Source: CAZWCX01 sp964632945 (GTDB lineage Bacteria > Planctomycetota > MHYJ01 > WSZJ01 > CAZWCX01). Taken from it: 33,637 nt of DNA. The notes beneath the pieces were generated by a model. The model saw only the letters and a list, made by a program, of their open reading frames with translations. It was not told the DNA's origin and searched no databases. The position numbers and the translations under genes are program-made. The stretch spans positions 1 to 33,637 of the forward strand of contig CAZWCX010000080.1 of assembly GCA_964632945.1 (NCBI GenBank), read 5' to 3'. Below are positions 1 through 8,346 of the stretch, in pieces; positions within the stretch are counted from its first letter, which is position 1, and every line of letters starts with the position of its first letter.

Positions 1-218
1 GTCAGCAGCCAGGACCGCGGGGCGACCGGCGTGCGACACCCTGGGTCGCACGCTGAGCGAGGGCGTCCCGCTCCGTCCGGTTCCCGGCCGGCCAATGCCG
101 GATGGTTCGCGAACGGCGAAGCGGCTCGTGAATCACCCGGACTAACGGGCGATCGTTGGAGCCGCGGAAGGGCTCCAGGGTGGGGGCGAAGCTCCCTGCA
201 CAGGGGGAGGCGATTCGG
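1..218. other. Non-coding leader with a strong hairpin
   Basis: No convincing gene is seen here. An inverted repeat at 27-37 and 45-55 (core GTGCGAC / GTCGCAC, 11 pairs including one G-T, 7-base loop) could be a terminator stem for a gene left of the window or an operator for the efflux genes. It has no T-run. A 10-bp perfect palindrome, GTTCGCGAAC, lies at 105-114. Open frames through this stretch have arginine- and proline-rich compositions typical of GC-rich shadow frames. Confidence 0.4.
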
Positions 219-1340
219 ATGCGAAGGACCGATCGGATCGTTGCCGCCGGGGTCTTGATCCTCCTTGGGCTCGGATTCTGGGTGTCGCAGCGGCCGCATG
301 CTCGGCGGATCGCCCCCTCCGGGTCGGAGGCGCCTCCGGTTCGGGTCGCCACGGCACGCGCCGCCCACCGATCGATCCCCGTCGTCGTCGACGCCATCGG
401 CACCGTCCGATCCCGCCACCAGACGCAGCTCTCCTCCCGGGTCCTGGGGGACATCCTGGAGATCCGCTGCGTCCCGGGGGACGAAGTCGCGCGCGGGGAC
501 GTCCTCGTGCTGCTGGATGATCGCGACCTGGTCGCTCGGGCCGCGCAGGCGGAGGCTCACCTGCGCGCGCGGGAGCAGGCCCGGGCGGAAGCCGAAGTCG
601 AGGCGCAACGGGCGCGCGGCCTGCTTCCCTCCGGGGCGGGGACCCAGCAGCAAGTCGACACCGCGACGTTTCGGCTGGCGACCGCCGCCGCGGAACTCGA
701 AGCGGCCGCCAAGGTCCTCGAGGTCGCGCGCATCGAACGCGGCTACGCGAGCATCCGAGCCCCGTTTTCCGGCACGGTGTTCGAACGACTGGCGGAACCG
801 GGTGACCTCGCGATGCCCGGGCGGCCGATCCTCGGAGTCTATGATCCGCGCCTGTTGCGCCTGGAGGCGGTCGTCGAGGAGGGGCACCTCTGGCGGCTGA
901 AGGTCGGGGATGCGCTGGAGGTCCGTGTGGAAGCGGCCGAACGGATCATCCAGGGGTCGGTGAGCGAAGTGGTCCCCGCCGTGGACCCCGCCTCGCGCAC
1001 GGGCCTGGTCAAGATCGACCTGCCGAGGGATCCGGATCTGCGTCCCGGCATGTTCGGTCGCGCCCGGATCGTCCTGGCCCAACGTTCGGCGGTCGTGATC
1101 CCGCGGGATGCGGTGGTCACGCGGGGGCAGTTGGAACTCGTGTTCGTGGTCGTCCCGGAGAGCGCACGCGCGGAGATGCGCCTCGTCCGCCTGGGTGAGC
1201 CGATCCCGGACGGCGCCGGCGCCCCGGTCGACATCGAGGTCCTCTCGGGTCTGGAGGCCGGCGAGCGGGTCGTGCGGGCAGGGGACGCCTCGCTGCGGGA
1301 TGGAGCGCGGGTGGAACCCGCCCGGGAGCCGGGCAAGTGA
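219..1340 (+). CDS. RND efflux periplasmic adaptor (membrane fusion protein)
   Basis: This 373-aa HlyD/AcrA-type adaptor would link the inner-membrane RND pump to an outer-membrane channel. A single hydrophobic N-terminal segment lies at about residues 6-24, so it is probably membrane-anchored with its bulk in the periplasm. The two lipoyl/barrel-sandwich halves are visible on either side of an alpha-helical, alanine- and glutamate-rich hairpin. The first carries ILEIRCVPGDEVARGDVL and the second YASIRAPFSGTVFERL. A beta-barrel and a membrane-proximal domain follow. The frame stays open upstream to a TTG at 156. I prefer the ATG at 219 because a GGGGGAGG ribosome site at 203-210 sits 8 bases before it. 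Its stop overlaps the pump's GTG start (GTGA). No TolC-like gene is in the window. The substrate cannot be read from sequence. Confidence 0.92.
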   Translation: MRRTDRIVAAGVLILLGLGFWVSQRPHARRIAPSGSEAPPVRVATARAAHRSIPVVVDAIGTVRSRHQTQLSSRVLGDILEIRCVPGDEVARGDVLVLLDDRDLVARAAQAEAHLRAREQARAEAEVEAQRARGLLPSGAGTQQQVDTATFRLATAAAELEAAAKVLEVARIERGYASIRAPFSGTVFERLAEPGDLAMPGRPILGVYDPRLLRLEAVVEEGHLWRLKVGDALEVRVEAAERIIQGSVSEVVPAVDPASRTGLVKIDLPRDPDLRPGMFGRARIVLAQRSAVVIPRDAVVTRGQLELVFVVVPESARAEMRLVRLGEPIPDGAGAPVDIEVLSGLEAGERVVRAGDASLRDGARVEPAREPGK

Positions 1341-4300
1341 CGGACCGGCATTCGTTGACCTGGGCGACCGCGATCGTGAACGCCTTCATCGATTCGAAGG
1401 TCACGCCGCTGCTCCTCTTCGCCAGCCTGCTCGTGGGCGGTTTCGCGGTGCTCCGGCTGCCGCGCGAGGAGGAGCCCCAGATCAAGGTCCCGATGATCGA
1501 CGTCTTCGTGTCGATGGAGGGCGCGTCCCCGCGCGAGATCGAGGAGCGGGTCACCAAGCCGATGGAGAAGTTCCTCTGGGAGATTCCCGGCGTCGAGTAC
1601 CTCTATTCGACCTCGAACACGGGAACCAGCCTGGCGGTCGTACGATTCGAGGTGGGTCACGACGAGGAGGACGCGATCGTCAAGGTCAACCAGAAGATGG
1701 CGATGCACTTCGACCGAATCCCCCCGGGCGCAAGTCCGCCCCTGATCAAACCCCGGTCCATCGACGATGTGCCGATCCTGACCCTGACGCTCTGGAGCCC
1801 GCGGCGGGGCGCGTACGAGCTCCGGCGCCTGGCGGCCGAGGTGGCCGATGCGGTGAAATCGGTCCCCGACGTCTCCGAGACGTCCCTGATCGGCGGCCGG
1901 CCGCGCCGCCTGCGCATCGTGCTCGATCCCGCGGCGCTGGCGGCTCACGGAGTCACCGTCTCCGGGCTGGCGTCCCGACTCGAGGCCGCCAACGGGCGTT
2001 CCCGCAGCGGGGCGCTCGTGCGGGAGGACACCGAGGTCCTGGTCGAAACCGGCCGGCTGCTGCGCACCCGCCGGGAGGTGGAGAGCGTGGTCGTCGGCGT
2101 CTACGGCGGCCGACCGGTCCACGTCGCCGACGTCGGGCGCGTCCTCGACGGGGCGGATGAACCGTCCGACTACGTCTTTCACGAACCGGGACCGGCGGCG
2201 GGGGCGGATGCGGCGGACGCGGGGCCCCATCCTGCCGTCACCCTTACGATCGCCAAGCGCGCGGGGACCAACGCCGTCGAGGTCGCAAACCGCGTCCTCC
2301 AGGTCGTCGAGGGCCTCCGGGGGGTGAGACTCCCGGCCGACGTCCGGGTCACCACGAGCCGGAACTACGGCGAGACGGCCGCCGCCAAGTCCGATGAACT
2401 TCTGCTCCACATGGGAATCGCCGTGGTTTCCGTCAGCCTGCTGATCTGGATCGCCTTGGGCTGGCGGGAGTCCGGGATCGTCGCGATCGCCATCCCCGTC
2501 ACCCTCTCGTTGACCCTGGCCGCCTTCCATCTGCTGGGCTATACGCTCAACCGCATCACGCTGTTCGCCCTGATCTTCTCGATCGGGATCCTGGTCGACG
2601 ATCCGATCGTCGACGTCGAGAACATCGTGCGCCATTTCCGCAGGCCCGGAAACCGCGGCCGGAATCTGCTGACCGTGACCCTCGAGGCCGTCAATGAAGT
2701 GCGCAGCCCCCTGATCCTCGCCACCCTGACGGTGGTGTGCGCCGTCCTGCCGATGGGGTTCGTGCGCGGTCTCATGGGACCCTACATGCGACCGATCCCG
2801 ATCGGGTCGTCGGTGGCCATGGCGGTGAGCATGCTGGTCGCATTCGTCATCACGCCCTGGGCGGCCGTGCGCGTGCTGCGCGGCGCAGTGGAGCGCGGGT
2901 CGATCGGCAACCACGAGGGCGGGGAGGCCGAGGGGGCAACGACGCGGGCCTACCGGCGGGCGATGGGCGCCCTGATCCACCGGCCGCGACTGCGAACGCT
3001 CTTCCTGGCCGCCAACGCCCTCCTGCTCGCCGGCGCGATCGCCCTCGTGCCGCTCGGGGCCGTCACCCTGAAAATGCTCCCGTTCGACAACAAGAACGAG
3101 TTCCAGGTGATCATCGACCTGCCGGAGGGCGTGACCCTCGAGCGGACGGCGCGGGTCGCCCGCGAACTCGCCGCCGCCGTCCGCAAGGAACCCGAAGTCG
3201 CCCATGTCCAGACCTACGTGGGCACGGCCTCACCCTTCAACTTCAACGGGCTCGTGCGGCACTATTTCCTGCGCCAGGCCCCAAACGTCGCCGACCTGCA
3301 GGTGAATCTGACTCCGCGGCACGAACGCGCCGCCCAGAGTCACGACCTCGCCCGGCGCGTGCGCGCCCCCCTCGAGGCCATCGCCCGCCGGTACGACGCG
3401 CGGATCAAGATCGCCGAAGTCCCCCCGGGGCCGCCGGTGCTCCAGACCGTCGTCGCCGAGATCTACGGCCCCGATCCGGTCGAACGAACCGCGCTCGCGC
3501 GCCGCGTGCGCGACCTCTTCGAAGCCACGCCCGGGATCGTCGATGTGGACTGGCTCGTCGAGGACGCGCAGGACCGTCACGAGGTGCGGGTCGACGCCGA
3601 GAAGGCCGCCTTGAGCGGCGTCAGCGTTCGCGAAGTGAAGGAAACCCTGCGCACCGCCCTGCACGGACGCCCGAGCGGCCTCCTGCATGACGAGGACGAA
3701 CGGGAAGACGTTCCGATCGTCCTGCGGATGCCTTCGTCTTCGCGGGCAACCCTCCATGCCGTCCTCGGCTTGCGGGTGCAAACCGGTCGGGATGGCGCAG
3801 ACCGCCCCCTCGTTCCCCTGGGCGAACTGGTGCGCGTCGAACCAACCCGCAGCGAGCCCGGCATCCACCACAAGAACCTGCTGCCCGTCGTGTACGTGAC
3901 CGCGGATGTGTACGGAGGGAAGGAGAGTCCGATCTACGCCGTACTCGACCTGCGCCGGCAGCTGGATGCCGTCCTGCCGCCCGGATGGGGGGAACACTGG
4001 CTCGAGTCCCCGCTCTCCACGGAGTCCGTCTCGCTGAAGTGGGACGGCGAAATGCACATCACCCTGGAAGTGTTCCGCGATCTCGGATTCGCGTTCGCCG
4101 CCGTGCTCGTTCTCATCTTCGCCCTGGCGGTCGGCTGGTTCCACTCCTTTTCCACGCCCCTCGTGATCATGGCGGCCATTCCGTTCTCGCTCGTCGGCAT
4201 CCTGCCCGCCCATGCCGCCATGGGCGCCTTCTTCACCGCCACCTCCATGATCGGGTTCATCGCCGGCGCCGGGATCGTCGTCCGCAATTCGATCATCCTC

Positions 4301-4600
4301 GTCGATTTCATCGAATTGCGACTCCGGGAAGGCATGCCTCTCGACCGCGCGGTCGTGGACGCGGGGGCGGTCCGGTTCCGCCCCATGCTGCTGACCGCCT
4401 CCGCCGTGATGGTCGGAGCAGGCGTCATCCTCTTCGACCCGATCTTCCAGGGACTCGCCATCAGCCTGATCGCGGGCGAGGTGGCGGCCATGCTCTTGAG
4501 CCGGATGACCGTGCCGATTCTCTACTTCCTCCGCTTCCGAACGGTCGGCGCCGACGCCCCTGCGTCAGCGACCGGCGCAGATTCGCCCGCCTCTTCGTGA
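1337..4600 (+). CDS. RND-family efflux transporter (AcrB/HAE1-like)
   Basis: A 1087-aa inner-membrane, proton-driven RND pump of normal length for the family. It has the expected two-fold repeat: TM1 near residues 25-45, a large periplasmic loop, TM2-6 at about 345-560, a second periplasmic loop, and TM8-12 at about 870-1070. The first repeat contains GILVDDPIVDVENIVRHFRR, the position of the conserved aspartate pair of TM4 used in proton relay. The second repeat contains the matching segment with NSIILVDFIELR. It starts at a GTG that overlaps the adaptor stop (GTGA), so the two genes are translationally coupled. The motif context suggests the HAE family rather than the heavy-metal (CzcA) subfamily, but the substrate is unknown. 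Confidence 0.93.
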   Translation: MTDRHSLTWATAIVNAFIDSKVTPLLLFASLLVGGFAVLRLPREEEPQIKVPMIDVFVSMEGASPREIEERVTKPMEKFLWEIPGVEYLYSTSNTGTSLAVVRFEVGHDEEDAIVKVNQKMAMHFDRIPPGASPPLIKPRSIDDVPILTLTLWSPRRGAYELRRLAAEVADAVKSVPDVSETSLIGGRPRRLRIVLDPAALAAHGVTVSGLASRLEAANGRSRSGALVREDTEVLVETGRLLRTRREVESVVVGVYGGRPVHVADVGRVLDGADEPSDYVFHEPGPAAGADAADAGPHPAVTLTIAKRAGTNAVEVANRVLQVVEGLRGVRLPADVRVTTSRNYGETAAAKSDELLLHMGIAVVSVSLLIWIALGWRESGIVAIAIPVTLSLTLAAFHLLGYTLNRITLFALIFSIGILVDDPIVDVENIVRHFRRPGNRGRNLLTVTLEAVNEVRSPLILATLTVVCAVLPMGFVRGLMGPYMRPIPIGSSVAMAVSMLVAFVITPWAAVRVLRGAVERGSIGNHEGGEAEGATTRAYRRAMGALIHRPRLRTLFLAANALLLAGAIALVPLGAVTLKMLPFDNKNEFQVIIDLPEGVTLERTARVARELAAAVRKEPEVAHVQTYVGTASPFNFNGLVRHYFLRQAPNVADLQVNLTPRHERAAQSHDLARRVRAPLEAIARRYDARIKIAEVPPGPPVLQTVVAEIYGPDPVERTALARRVRDLFEATPGIVDVDWLVEDAQDRHEVRVDAEKAALSGVSVREVKETLRTALHGRPSGLLHDEDEREDVPIVLRMPSSSRATLHAVLGLRVQTGRDGADRPLVPLGELVRVEPTRSEPGIHHKNLLPVVYVTADVYGGKESPIYAVLDLRRQLDAVLPPGWGEHWLESPLSTESVSLKWDGEMHITLEVFRDLGFAFAAVLVLIFALAVGWFHSFSTPLVIMAAIPFSLVGILPAHAAMGAFFTATSMIGFIAGAGIVVRNSIILVDFIELRLREGMPLDRAVVDAGAVRFRPMLLTASAVMVGAGVILFDPIFQGLAISLIAGEVAAMLLSRMTVPILYFLRFRTVGADAPASATGADSPASS

Positions 4601-4780
4601 GGCTCCAGGCGCGCCCCCAAGGCGCCGCCGCGGCGGGCGTCCCCCGCCGCTCCGCGCCGCCTCCCGAAGGATGGCAGGCCCGAAAACACCAGCGACGGGC
4701 AGAATCGGAATCCTGCCCGTCGGGATCAAACCGGTGGTTTTTCCGGGGTTCAACCGGGCGTGCGCCCGGCCCAAGTCCGG
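4601..4780. terminator. Convergent intergenic region with two hairpins
   Basis: The pump gene and the minus-strand zinc-ribbon gene converge here. A perfect 10-bp inverted repeat lies at 4693-4702 / 4713-4722 (CGACGGGCAG / CTGCCCGTCG). A second hairpin lies at 4754-4769 (CCGGGC-GTGC-GCCCGG). A TTTTT run at 4738-4742 follows the first hairpin on the plus strand after about 15 bases, so this is not a textbook rho-independent terminator. The hairpins could serve both genes. Confidence 0.4.
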
Positions 4781-5095
4781 CTAGTAACCGCCCTGCCTCT
4801 TGCGGAAGCAGTCACGGCAGTACACGGGCTTGTCACCCCGCGGTTCGAAAGGCACCTGGGTCTTCGCGCCACACTCGGCGCAGACGACATCGTGCATCGT
4901 CCGGGGAGGACGATCACCATATCCACCGCGCCCGCCGCCCCCGCCCCCGCCCTGCTGGGCCTTGCGGGCCTGTCGGCAGGACTTGCACCGCTTCGGGAAG
5001 CTGTATCCCTTCGAGGCGAAGAACTCCTGCTCCTCGCCCGTGAAGGTGAAGGTCGCGCCACAATCCGCACACGTGATCTGCTGGTCCGTCGGCAT
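4781..5095 (-). CDS. Small zinc-ribbon protein (CxxC-x17-CxxC family)
   Basis: A 104-aa protein with two zinc-ribbon modules joined by a glycine-rich linker (seven consecutive glycines). The N-terminal module has CADC and, 24 residues later, CKSC. The C-terminal module has CAEC, exactly 17 residues, then CRDC. That is the spacing of the widespread CxxC-x17-CxxC domain often found in planctomycete, Chloroflexi and delta-proteobacterial small proteins. Eight cysteines could bind two zinc ions. The frame continues upstream to a GTG at 5137. I chose the ATG at 5095, where the family usually starts, although its ribosome site is weak. The role is unknown, with nucleic-acid or protein binding likely. 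The AT-rich stretch upstream contrasts with the surrounding GC content and may hold the promoter. Confidence 0.85.
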   Translation of the reverse strand: MPTDQQITCADCGATFTFTGEEQEFFASKGYSFPKRCKSCRQARKAQQGGGGGGGRGGYGDRPPRTMHDVVCAECGAKTQVPFEPRGDKPVYCRDCFRKRQGGY

Positions 5096-5154
5096 AATTG
5101 GACATCCGGAGTAAGGGTAAAAGGAACCTTGCTGCACCCACAGTGGGCGCGAGT

Positions 5155-5189
5155 ACTATACAAATCACCCCCCAACAGTTCACCAATTA
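5155..5189 (-). promoter_or_regulatory. Possible promoter of the zinc-ribbon gene
   Basis: On the minus strand a TATAGT hexamer (5155-5160) lies in an unusually AT-rich patch about 60 bases before the start codon. A TTGGTG hexamer lies further upstream, but the spacing of about 20 bp is longer than ideal. This is a weak call based mainly on local AT-richness. Confidence 0.25.
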
Positions 5190-5789
5190 TTTTCATCCTT
5201 TCCGCCCCGCAGGAAGACGCGGTCCACGGGACGGTCCGAACCGCCGACTCCGAAATCGGGCGCAAGCCCCATTCCACCGCGTTTCGCAGGCCGCGCCCGG
5301 CCCCCCCCGCGATCGGTTTCCGCTCCCGCTCCGGCCCCAAAAAATCCGCTTCCTTGCGGGCGGGAGAAAGACTTTTCCGGTGTCCTTCAGGCACTCCCCG
5401 ACCTCGATCCGTGAATTCCCGTACCCGGCTCCCGAATTCCCGGCGGGATGATTCCGGAGGTGAATCCGGATCCCGGAGCCCGGTGCGCACCGCCCCAGGG
5501 GGCACGCCGCTGCGGGAGGCGTCCGCGCCCCGAGACCAACGTCTCGCCACGGAGATCCCCGGTCGTTCGCTCCACCGCGACCGCACCCGGGCGCACGCCC
5601 CCGCACCGGCGGGGGTGGGAGGCCTTCCCATGGGTGCGTCATATTCCCCATTCGGCTCTCTCTACTGGGGCACATGCCGCAACTCCAAGCCCGATGGGGC
5701 CCCCCGACCACCCGGATAAGATCACCTAAGATCTTGAAGACTCATATCATGCTGCGCGTGTCATGTTCCCTTCCCCGGGACGGCAGTCT
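5190..5789. other. 600-bp region without a recognisable gene
   Basis: Frames are open on both strands, but their products are proline- and arginine-rich, have no ribosome sites and match nothing I know. An AAGATC direct repeat and an AAGATCTT palindrome occur near 5720-5737, in a lower-GC stretch leading to the universal stress protein promoter region. Nothing else is seen. Confidence 0.4.
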
Positions 5790-5805
5790 TGGCATTCCAA
5801 TTGCG
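5790..5805 (+). promoter_or_regulatory. Sigma54-like -24/-12 promoter
   Basis: The sequence TGGCATTCCAATTGCG keeps the GG and GC dinucleotides exactly 10 bp apart and has TGGCA and TTGC intact, compared with the consensus TGGCACG-N4-TTGCW. It lies 58 bases before the ATG of the universal stress protein gene, with no other gene between. No sigma54 activator is encoded nearby. Confidence 0.4.
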
Positions 5806-5862
5806 GACAATCTCCCCCGGGGAGTCGGGAGGAGAAGGTCGGCTCCCCTGAAGGAGGCGGTC

Positions 5863-6735
5863 ATGTTCAAGAAGATCCTCGTGCCTGTGGATGGATCCCC
5901 GCTCGCGGATCACATCCTCCAGCAGGCGCGCAGACTGCTCACGCGCTCGGATGCGGAACTGGTCCTTTTGCGTATTCTGCCTCCGAAGCCTCGCGCCGAT
6001 CGGGCGCAGGAGTGGGAAGAGGAGTGCGCGCGGGGGCGCCGGCATCTGACTTCCCTGAGGGAGGCGTGGAACCGCGAGGGCGCTCGGGTTTCCGAGGAGG
6101 TCCGGGTCGGTGACGCGGCGGAAGAGATCCTGAAATTCGCGGAGATCTACGGACCTTCGTTGATCGCCATGTCCACCCATGGTCGGACGGGAATCGACCG
6201 GTGGGTACGCGGCAGCGTGGCCGAGCGCATCCTGGAGAACTCTCCGTTCCCGATCCTGCTGGCAAATCCGCTCGGGCTGAAGGAAGCGAAGCCGGAGAAT
6301 GCCGGGCCCTTCCGCCGGATCCTCTTGCCCCTGGACGGATCCGAGGCGAGCACGAGCATCATTCCGACGGTCATCGAGTTTGCGCGCCTGTTCGAATCGG
6401 ACGTGACGCTGTTCTACTGCGCGCTCTATCTTCCGTCCGCGGTTCATCTCGAGGTATCGCGGGAGTTCACGGCCGAAGAGGCGCTGCCGGTGCTCGAACC
6501 TCATCGGAAGCGGTTCGAGCAGGCGGAGATTCCCGTGCGTGTCGTCACCGCCCTCGGCTATCCGCCGGAGGAAATCCTTGCCGCGGCGAACCGGGAGCAG
6601 TCCGATCTGGTGGCGATGACGACCCACGGACGAAGCGGACTGAGCCGCTTCCTGTTCGGGTCGGTGGCGGAGAAGGTTCTGCGCCAGTGTCGGGTTCCGC
6701 TGCTGATTCATCGCAAGGGGGGTCGAAGCCCGTAG
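5863..6735 (+). CDS. Tandem-domain universal stress protein
   Basis: A 290-aa cytoplasmic protein made of two UspA domains, about residues 1-144 and 149-290. Each begins with the beta-strand and DGS motif (KKILVPVDGS; RRILLPLDGSEAS). Each ends with the nucleotide-loop signature: STHGRTGIDRWVRGSVAE in domain 1 and TTHGRSGLSRFLFGSVAE in domain 2. The G-x9-G-S part of the ATP-binding motif is intact in both, while the first glycine is replaced by Ser or Thr, as in many family members. ATP binding is therefore likely. The start is fixed by AAGGAGG five bases before the ATG, although the frame is open further upstream. It is monocistronic and may be driven from the sigma54-like site upstream. Tandem Usp proteins commonly respond to energy or redox stress, and the target is unknown. 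Confidence 0.93.
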   Translation: MFKKILVPVDGSPLADHILQQARRLLTRSDAELVLLRILPPKPRADRAQEWEEECARGRRHLTSLREAWNREGARVSEEVRVGDAAEEILKFAEIYGPSLIAMSTHGRTGIDRWVRGSVAERILENSPFPILLANPLGLKEAKPENAGPFRRILLPLDGSEASTSIIPTVIEFARLFESDVTLFYCALYLPSAVHLEVSREFTAEEALPVLEPHRKRFEQAEIPVRVVTALGYPPEEILAAANREQSDLVAMTTHGRSGLSRFLFGSVAEKVLRQCRVPLLIHRKGGRSP

Positions 6736-6957
6736 TCCGGAGGGGAGGCGAGGCGCGCAGCTCGCGGCGGGTACGACGCGGGCGAGGAGCCCGTGCCGCG
6801 CCCGGATGTCGGCGCGATCCCGGGAGGCCGGACATCGGATGCGGTCCCCGGGCGACCGGCGGCCGGATTCGCCGGGTCGGCGCCGCCGGCTCGGGAGACT
6901 CGGACAGGCCTCCGTGATCGGACGGATTTGCGGGCCTCCTTTCGGCCGGGCCACACG
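6736..6957. other. Gap after the universal stress protein
   Basis: No gene, terminator with T-run or promoter is recognised. The sequence is very GC-rich, and the frame that runs into the next gene from 6793 lacks any protein-like character. Confidence 0.35.
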
Positions 6958-7121
6958 AGTGGGTCTTCAATCTTGAGATTCCAGGTTCGGTTGAGGCGAT
7001 TTTCGCGCCCGGCGAGGCGCGAGGAGGAGGCGATGCCCCATTGCATCGCCGACGACGAGCAACGAAGCCCGGCGCGAAAAGCGACCGGACCAACCTGGGA
7101 AATCAAGGTTGAAGCCCCACT
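6958..7121. repeat. 164-bp imperfect palindrome (MITE-like element or structured RNA)
   Basis: The two outer arms are near-perfect inverted repeats. AGTGGG-T-CTTCAA-T-CTTGA (from 6958) through AGGTT (to 6987) pairs with AACCTGG through TTGAAG-C-CCCACT (7092-7121), with 19 of 23 matches in the core plus G-T pairs. After a loose internal loop, TTTTCGCGCC (7000-7009) pairs perfectly with GGCGCGAAAA (7071-7080). The centre holds a perfect 8-bp hairpin, GGCGATGC / GCATCGCC (7029-7036 / 7043-7050) with loop CCCATT. There is no obvious target-site duplication and no coding capacity. It lies between the universal stress protein and the peptidase gene. It could be a miniature inverted-repeat element or a long structured leader of the downstream operon. 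Confidence 0.65.
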
Positions 7122-7275
7122 AGGATCGAATCCGATCCGCCCGCGGGAAATCGAGTCCCCCCGGCGTCGCCGGAACGATCCGGGCGGCTTCAGGTGCGGG
7201 CGAATCGCGCGGGAATGCGACCGGGGGAGGTCGATGCTCCCGGACGATTGCGGACGGGTATCGGGAGAGAGAGCC

Positions 7276-7764
7276 ATGACGGATGTGCGTTTGATCGGCG
7301 TGGGGATCGGGGATACGGGAGAGGAAGCCGCAGGGCTGGCGGCGGTGCGCCGGGCGGCCGCGCGGCTGCCCACCGAGGTGCGGGTGGTGGAATCGCAGGG
7401 TGACGGGACGGCGCTCATGGATGCCTGGGGCGGCGCCGACGTGGCGATCGTGGTGGATGTCGTTTCCACCGGCGCGCCCCCCGGCACCGTTCACCGTCTG
7501 GATGCGCGCGCGCAGGATGTTGCGGACTGCCCCTTCCAGGGTTCGCGGCATGCCGCCGATCTGGCCGAGGCCGTCGGCTGGTCGCGCGCTCTGGGACAAC
7601 TTCCCCCGGTGCTTCTCCTCTACGGTGTCGAAGGCTCCCGCGAGCTGGCCGACGCGACCCCGTCGCGCAAGCTCCGGCGGGGCGTGGTCACGCTCGCCCA
7701 CGAACTGGAGGAGGAGGTCCTGCGCCGGACCGGATCGTCGACTTCCACCGGAGGGTGCCGATGA
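7276..7764 (+). CDS. M52-like hydrogenase-maturation-type peptidase
   Basis: A 162-aa protein with the fold pattern of HycI/HybD endopeptidases, which clip the C-terminus of NiFe-hydrogenase large subunits after nickel insertion. It has an N-terminal GVGIGD strand-loop, then E16, then AIVVDVVSTG with D61, then SRHAADL with H92, and finally LLLYGVEG. E16, D61 and H92 fall where E. coli HybD has its nickel ligands (E16, D62, H93). The usual GN-x-DDG loop is altered to GDTGEEAAG. No hydrogenase subunit or Hyp gene is in the window, so the substrate is unknown. The start is set by the GGGAGAGAG site just before the ATG. Its stop overlaps the start of the transporter gene (ATGA), so the two are coupled. 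Confidence 0.7.
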   Translation: MTDVRLIGVGIGDTGEEAAGLAAVRRAAARLPTEVRVVESQGDGTALMDAWGGADVAIVVDVVSTGAPPGTVHRLDARAQDVADCPFQGSRHAADLAEAVGWSRALGQLPPVLLLYGVEGSRELADATPSRKLRRGVVTLAHELEEEVLRRTGSSTSTGGCR

Positions 7765-8327
7765 TGGATCCGAACGGATCCGAGGTCGCCCGCGTCAATC
7801 ACGACCCCGAGTCGGGAAGCACGCGGGACGTCCTGCGGCACTACCTGGGGGATCTCGTGTACGGGGCCAACGACGGCTTGGTGACGACCTTCGCGGTGGT
7901 CAGCGGCGTGACGGGGGCGCAGTTGGCGCCGCTCACGATCGTGGTCCTCGGGATCGTGAACTTGCTGGCCGACGGTTTCTCCATGGGGGCGTCCAACTAC
8001 CTGGCGATCCGTTCCGCCGCGATGGTCGACGCCGCCGACCGCGGCCGCCGGGAGCCGTTCTATCACGCGTGCGCAACCAGCCTGTCCTTTGCCCTGGTCG
8101 GCGCCATCCCCCTCCTTCCCTACCTGTTCCTGGAAGGCGGTTCGCTGGCGTTTCCGATCAGTGTCGGCTTGAGCGGCCTGACGCTCTTTCTCGTCGGCGC
8201 ACTTCGCACCTCGCTGACACACGGCGGCTGGGTGCGCAGCGGCATGGAGATGTTCACCGTCGGGATGATCGCCGCCGCGGTGGCGTACGGCGCCGGGGCG
8301 GTCATCGCGGGACTGATCCCGCAATGA
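7761..8327 (+). CDS. VIT1/CCC1-family iron/manganese transporter
   Basis: A 188-aa integral membrane protein of the VIT1/CCC1 family, which moves Fe2+ or Mn2+ across membranes. TM1 carries the family signature LVYGANDGLVTTFAVVSG. TM2 carries VNLLADGFSMGASNYLA, with the conserved Asp and Met residues expected to line the metal path. Hydrophobic segments near residues 90-115, 120-145 and 160-185 complete the five-helix layout. The cytosolic metal-binding insert found between TM2 and TM3 in plant VIT1 is much reduced. The ATG at 7761 overlaps the peptidase stop, and GGAGGG lies 5 bases upstream. A second ATG at 7764 is also possible. The next gene starts 19 bp downstream. Confidence 0.88.
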   Translation: MMDPNGSEVARVNHDPESGSTRDVLRHYLGDLVYGANDGLVTTFAVVSGVTGAQLAPLTIVVLGIVNLLADGFSMGASNYLAIRSAAMVDAADRGRREPFYHACATSLSFALVGAIPLLPYLFLEGGSLAFPISVGLSGLTLFLVGALRTSLTHGGWVRSGMEMFTVGMIAAAVAYGAGAVIAGLIPQ

Positions 8328-8346
8328 GCGAAGGAGACGAGAGAAG

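Noticed and set aside
839..3205. A 788-aa minus-strand frame
   Set aside because: It is antisense to the RND adaptor and pump genes and has no recognisable motif.
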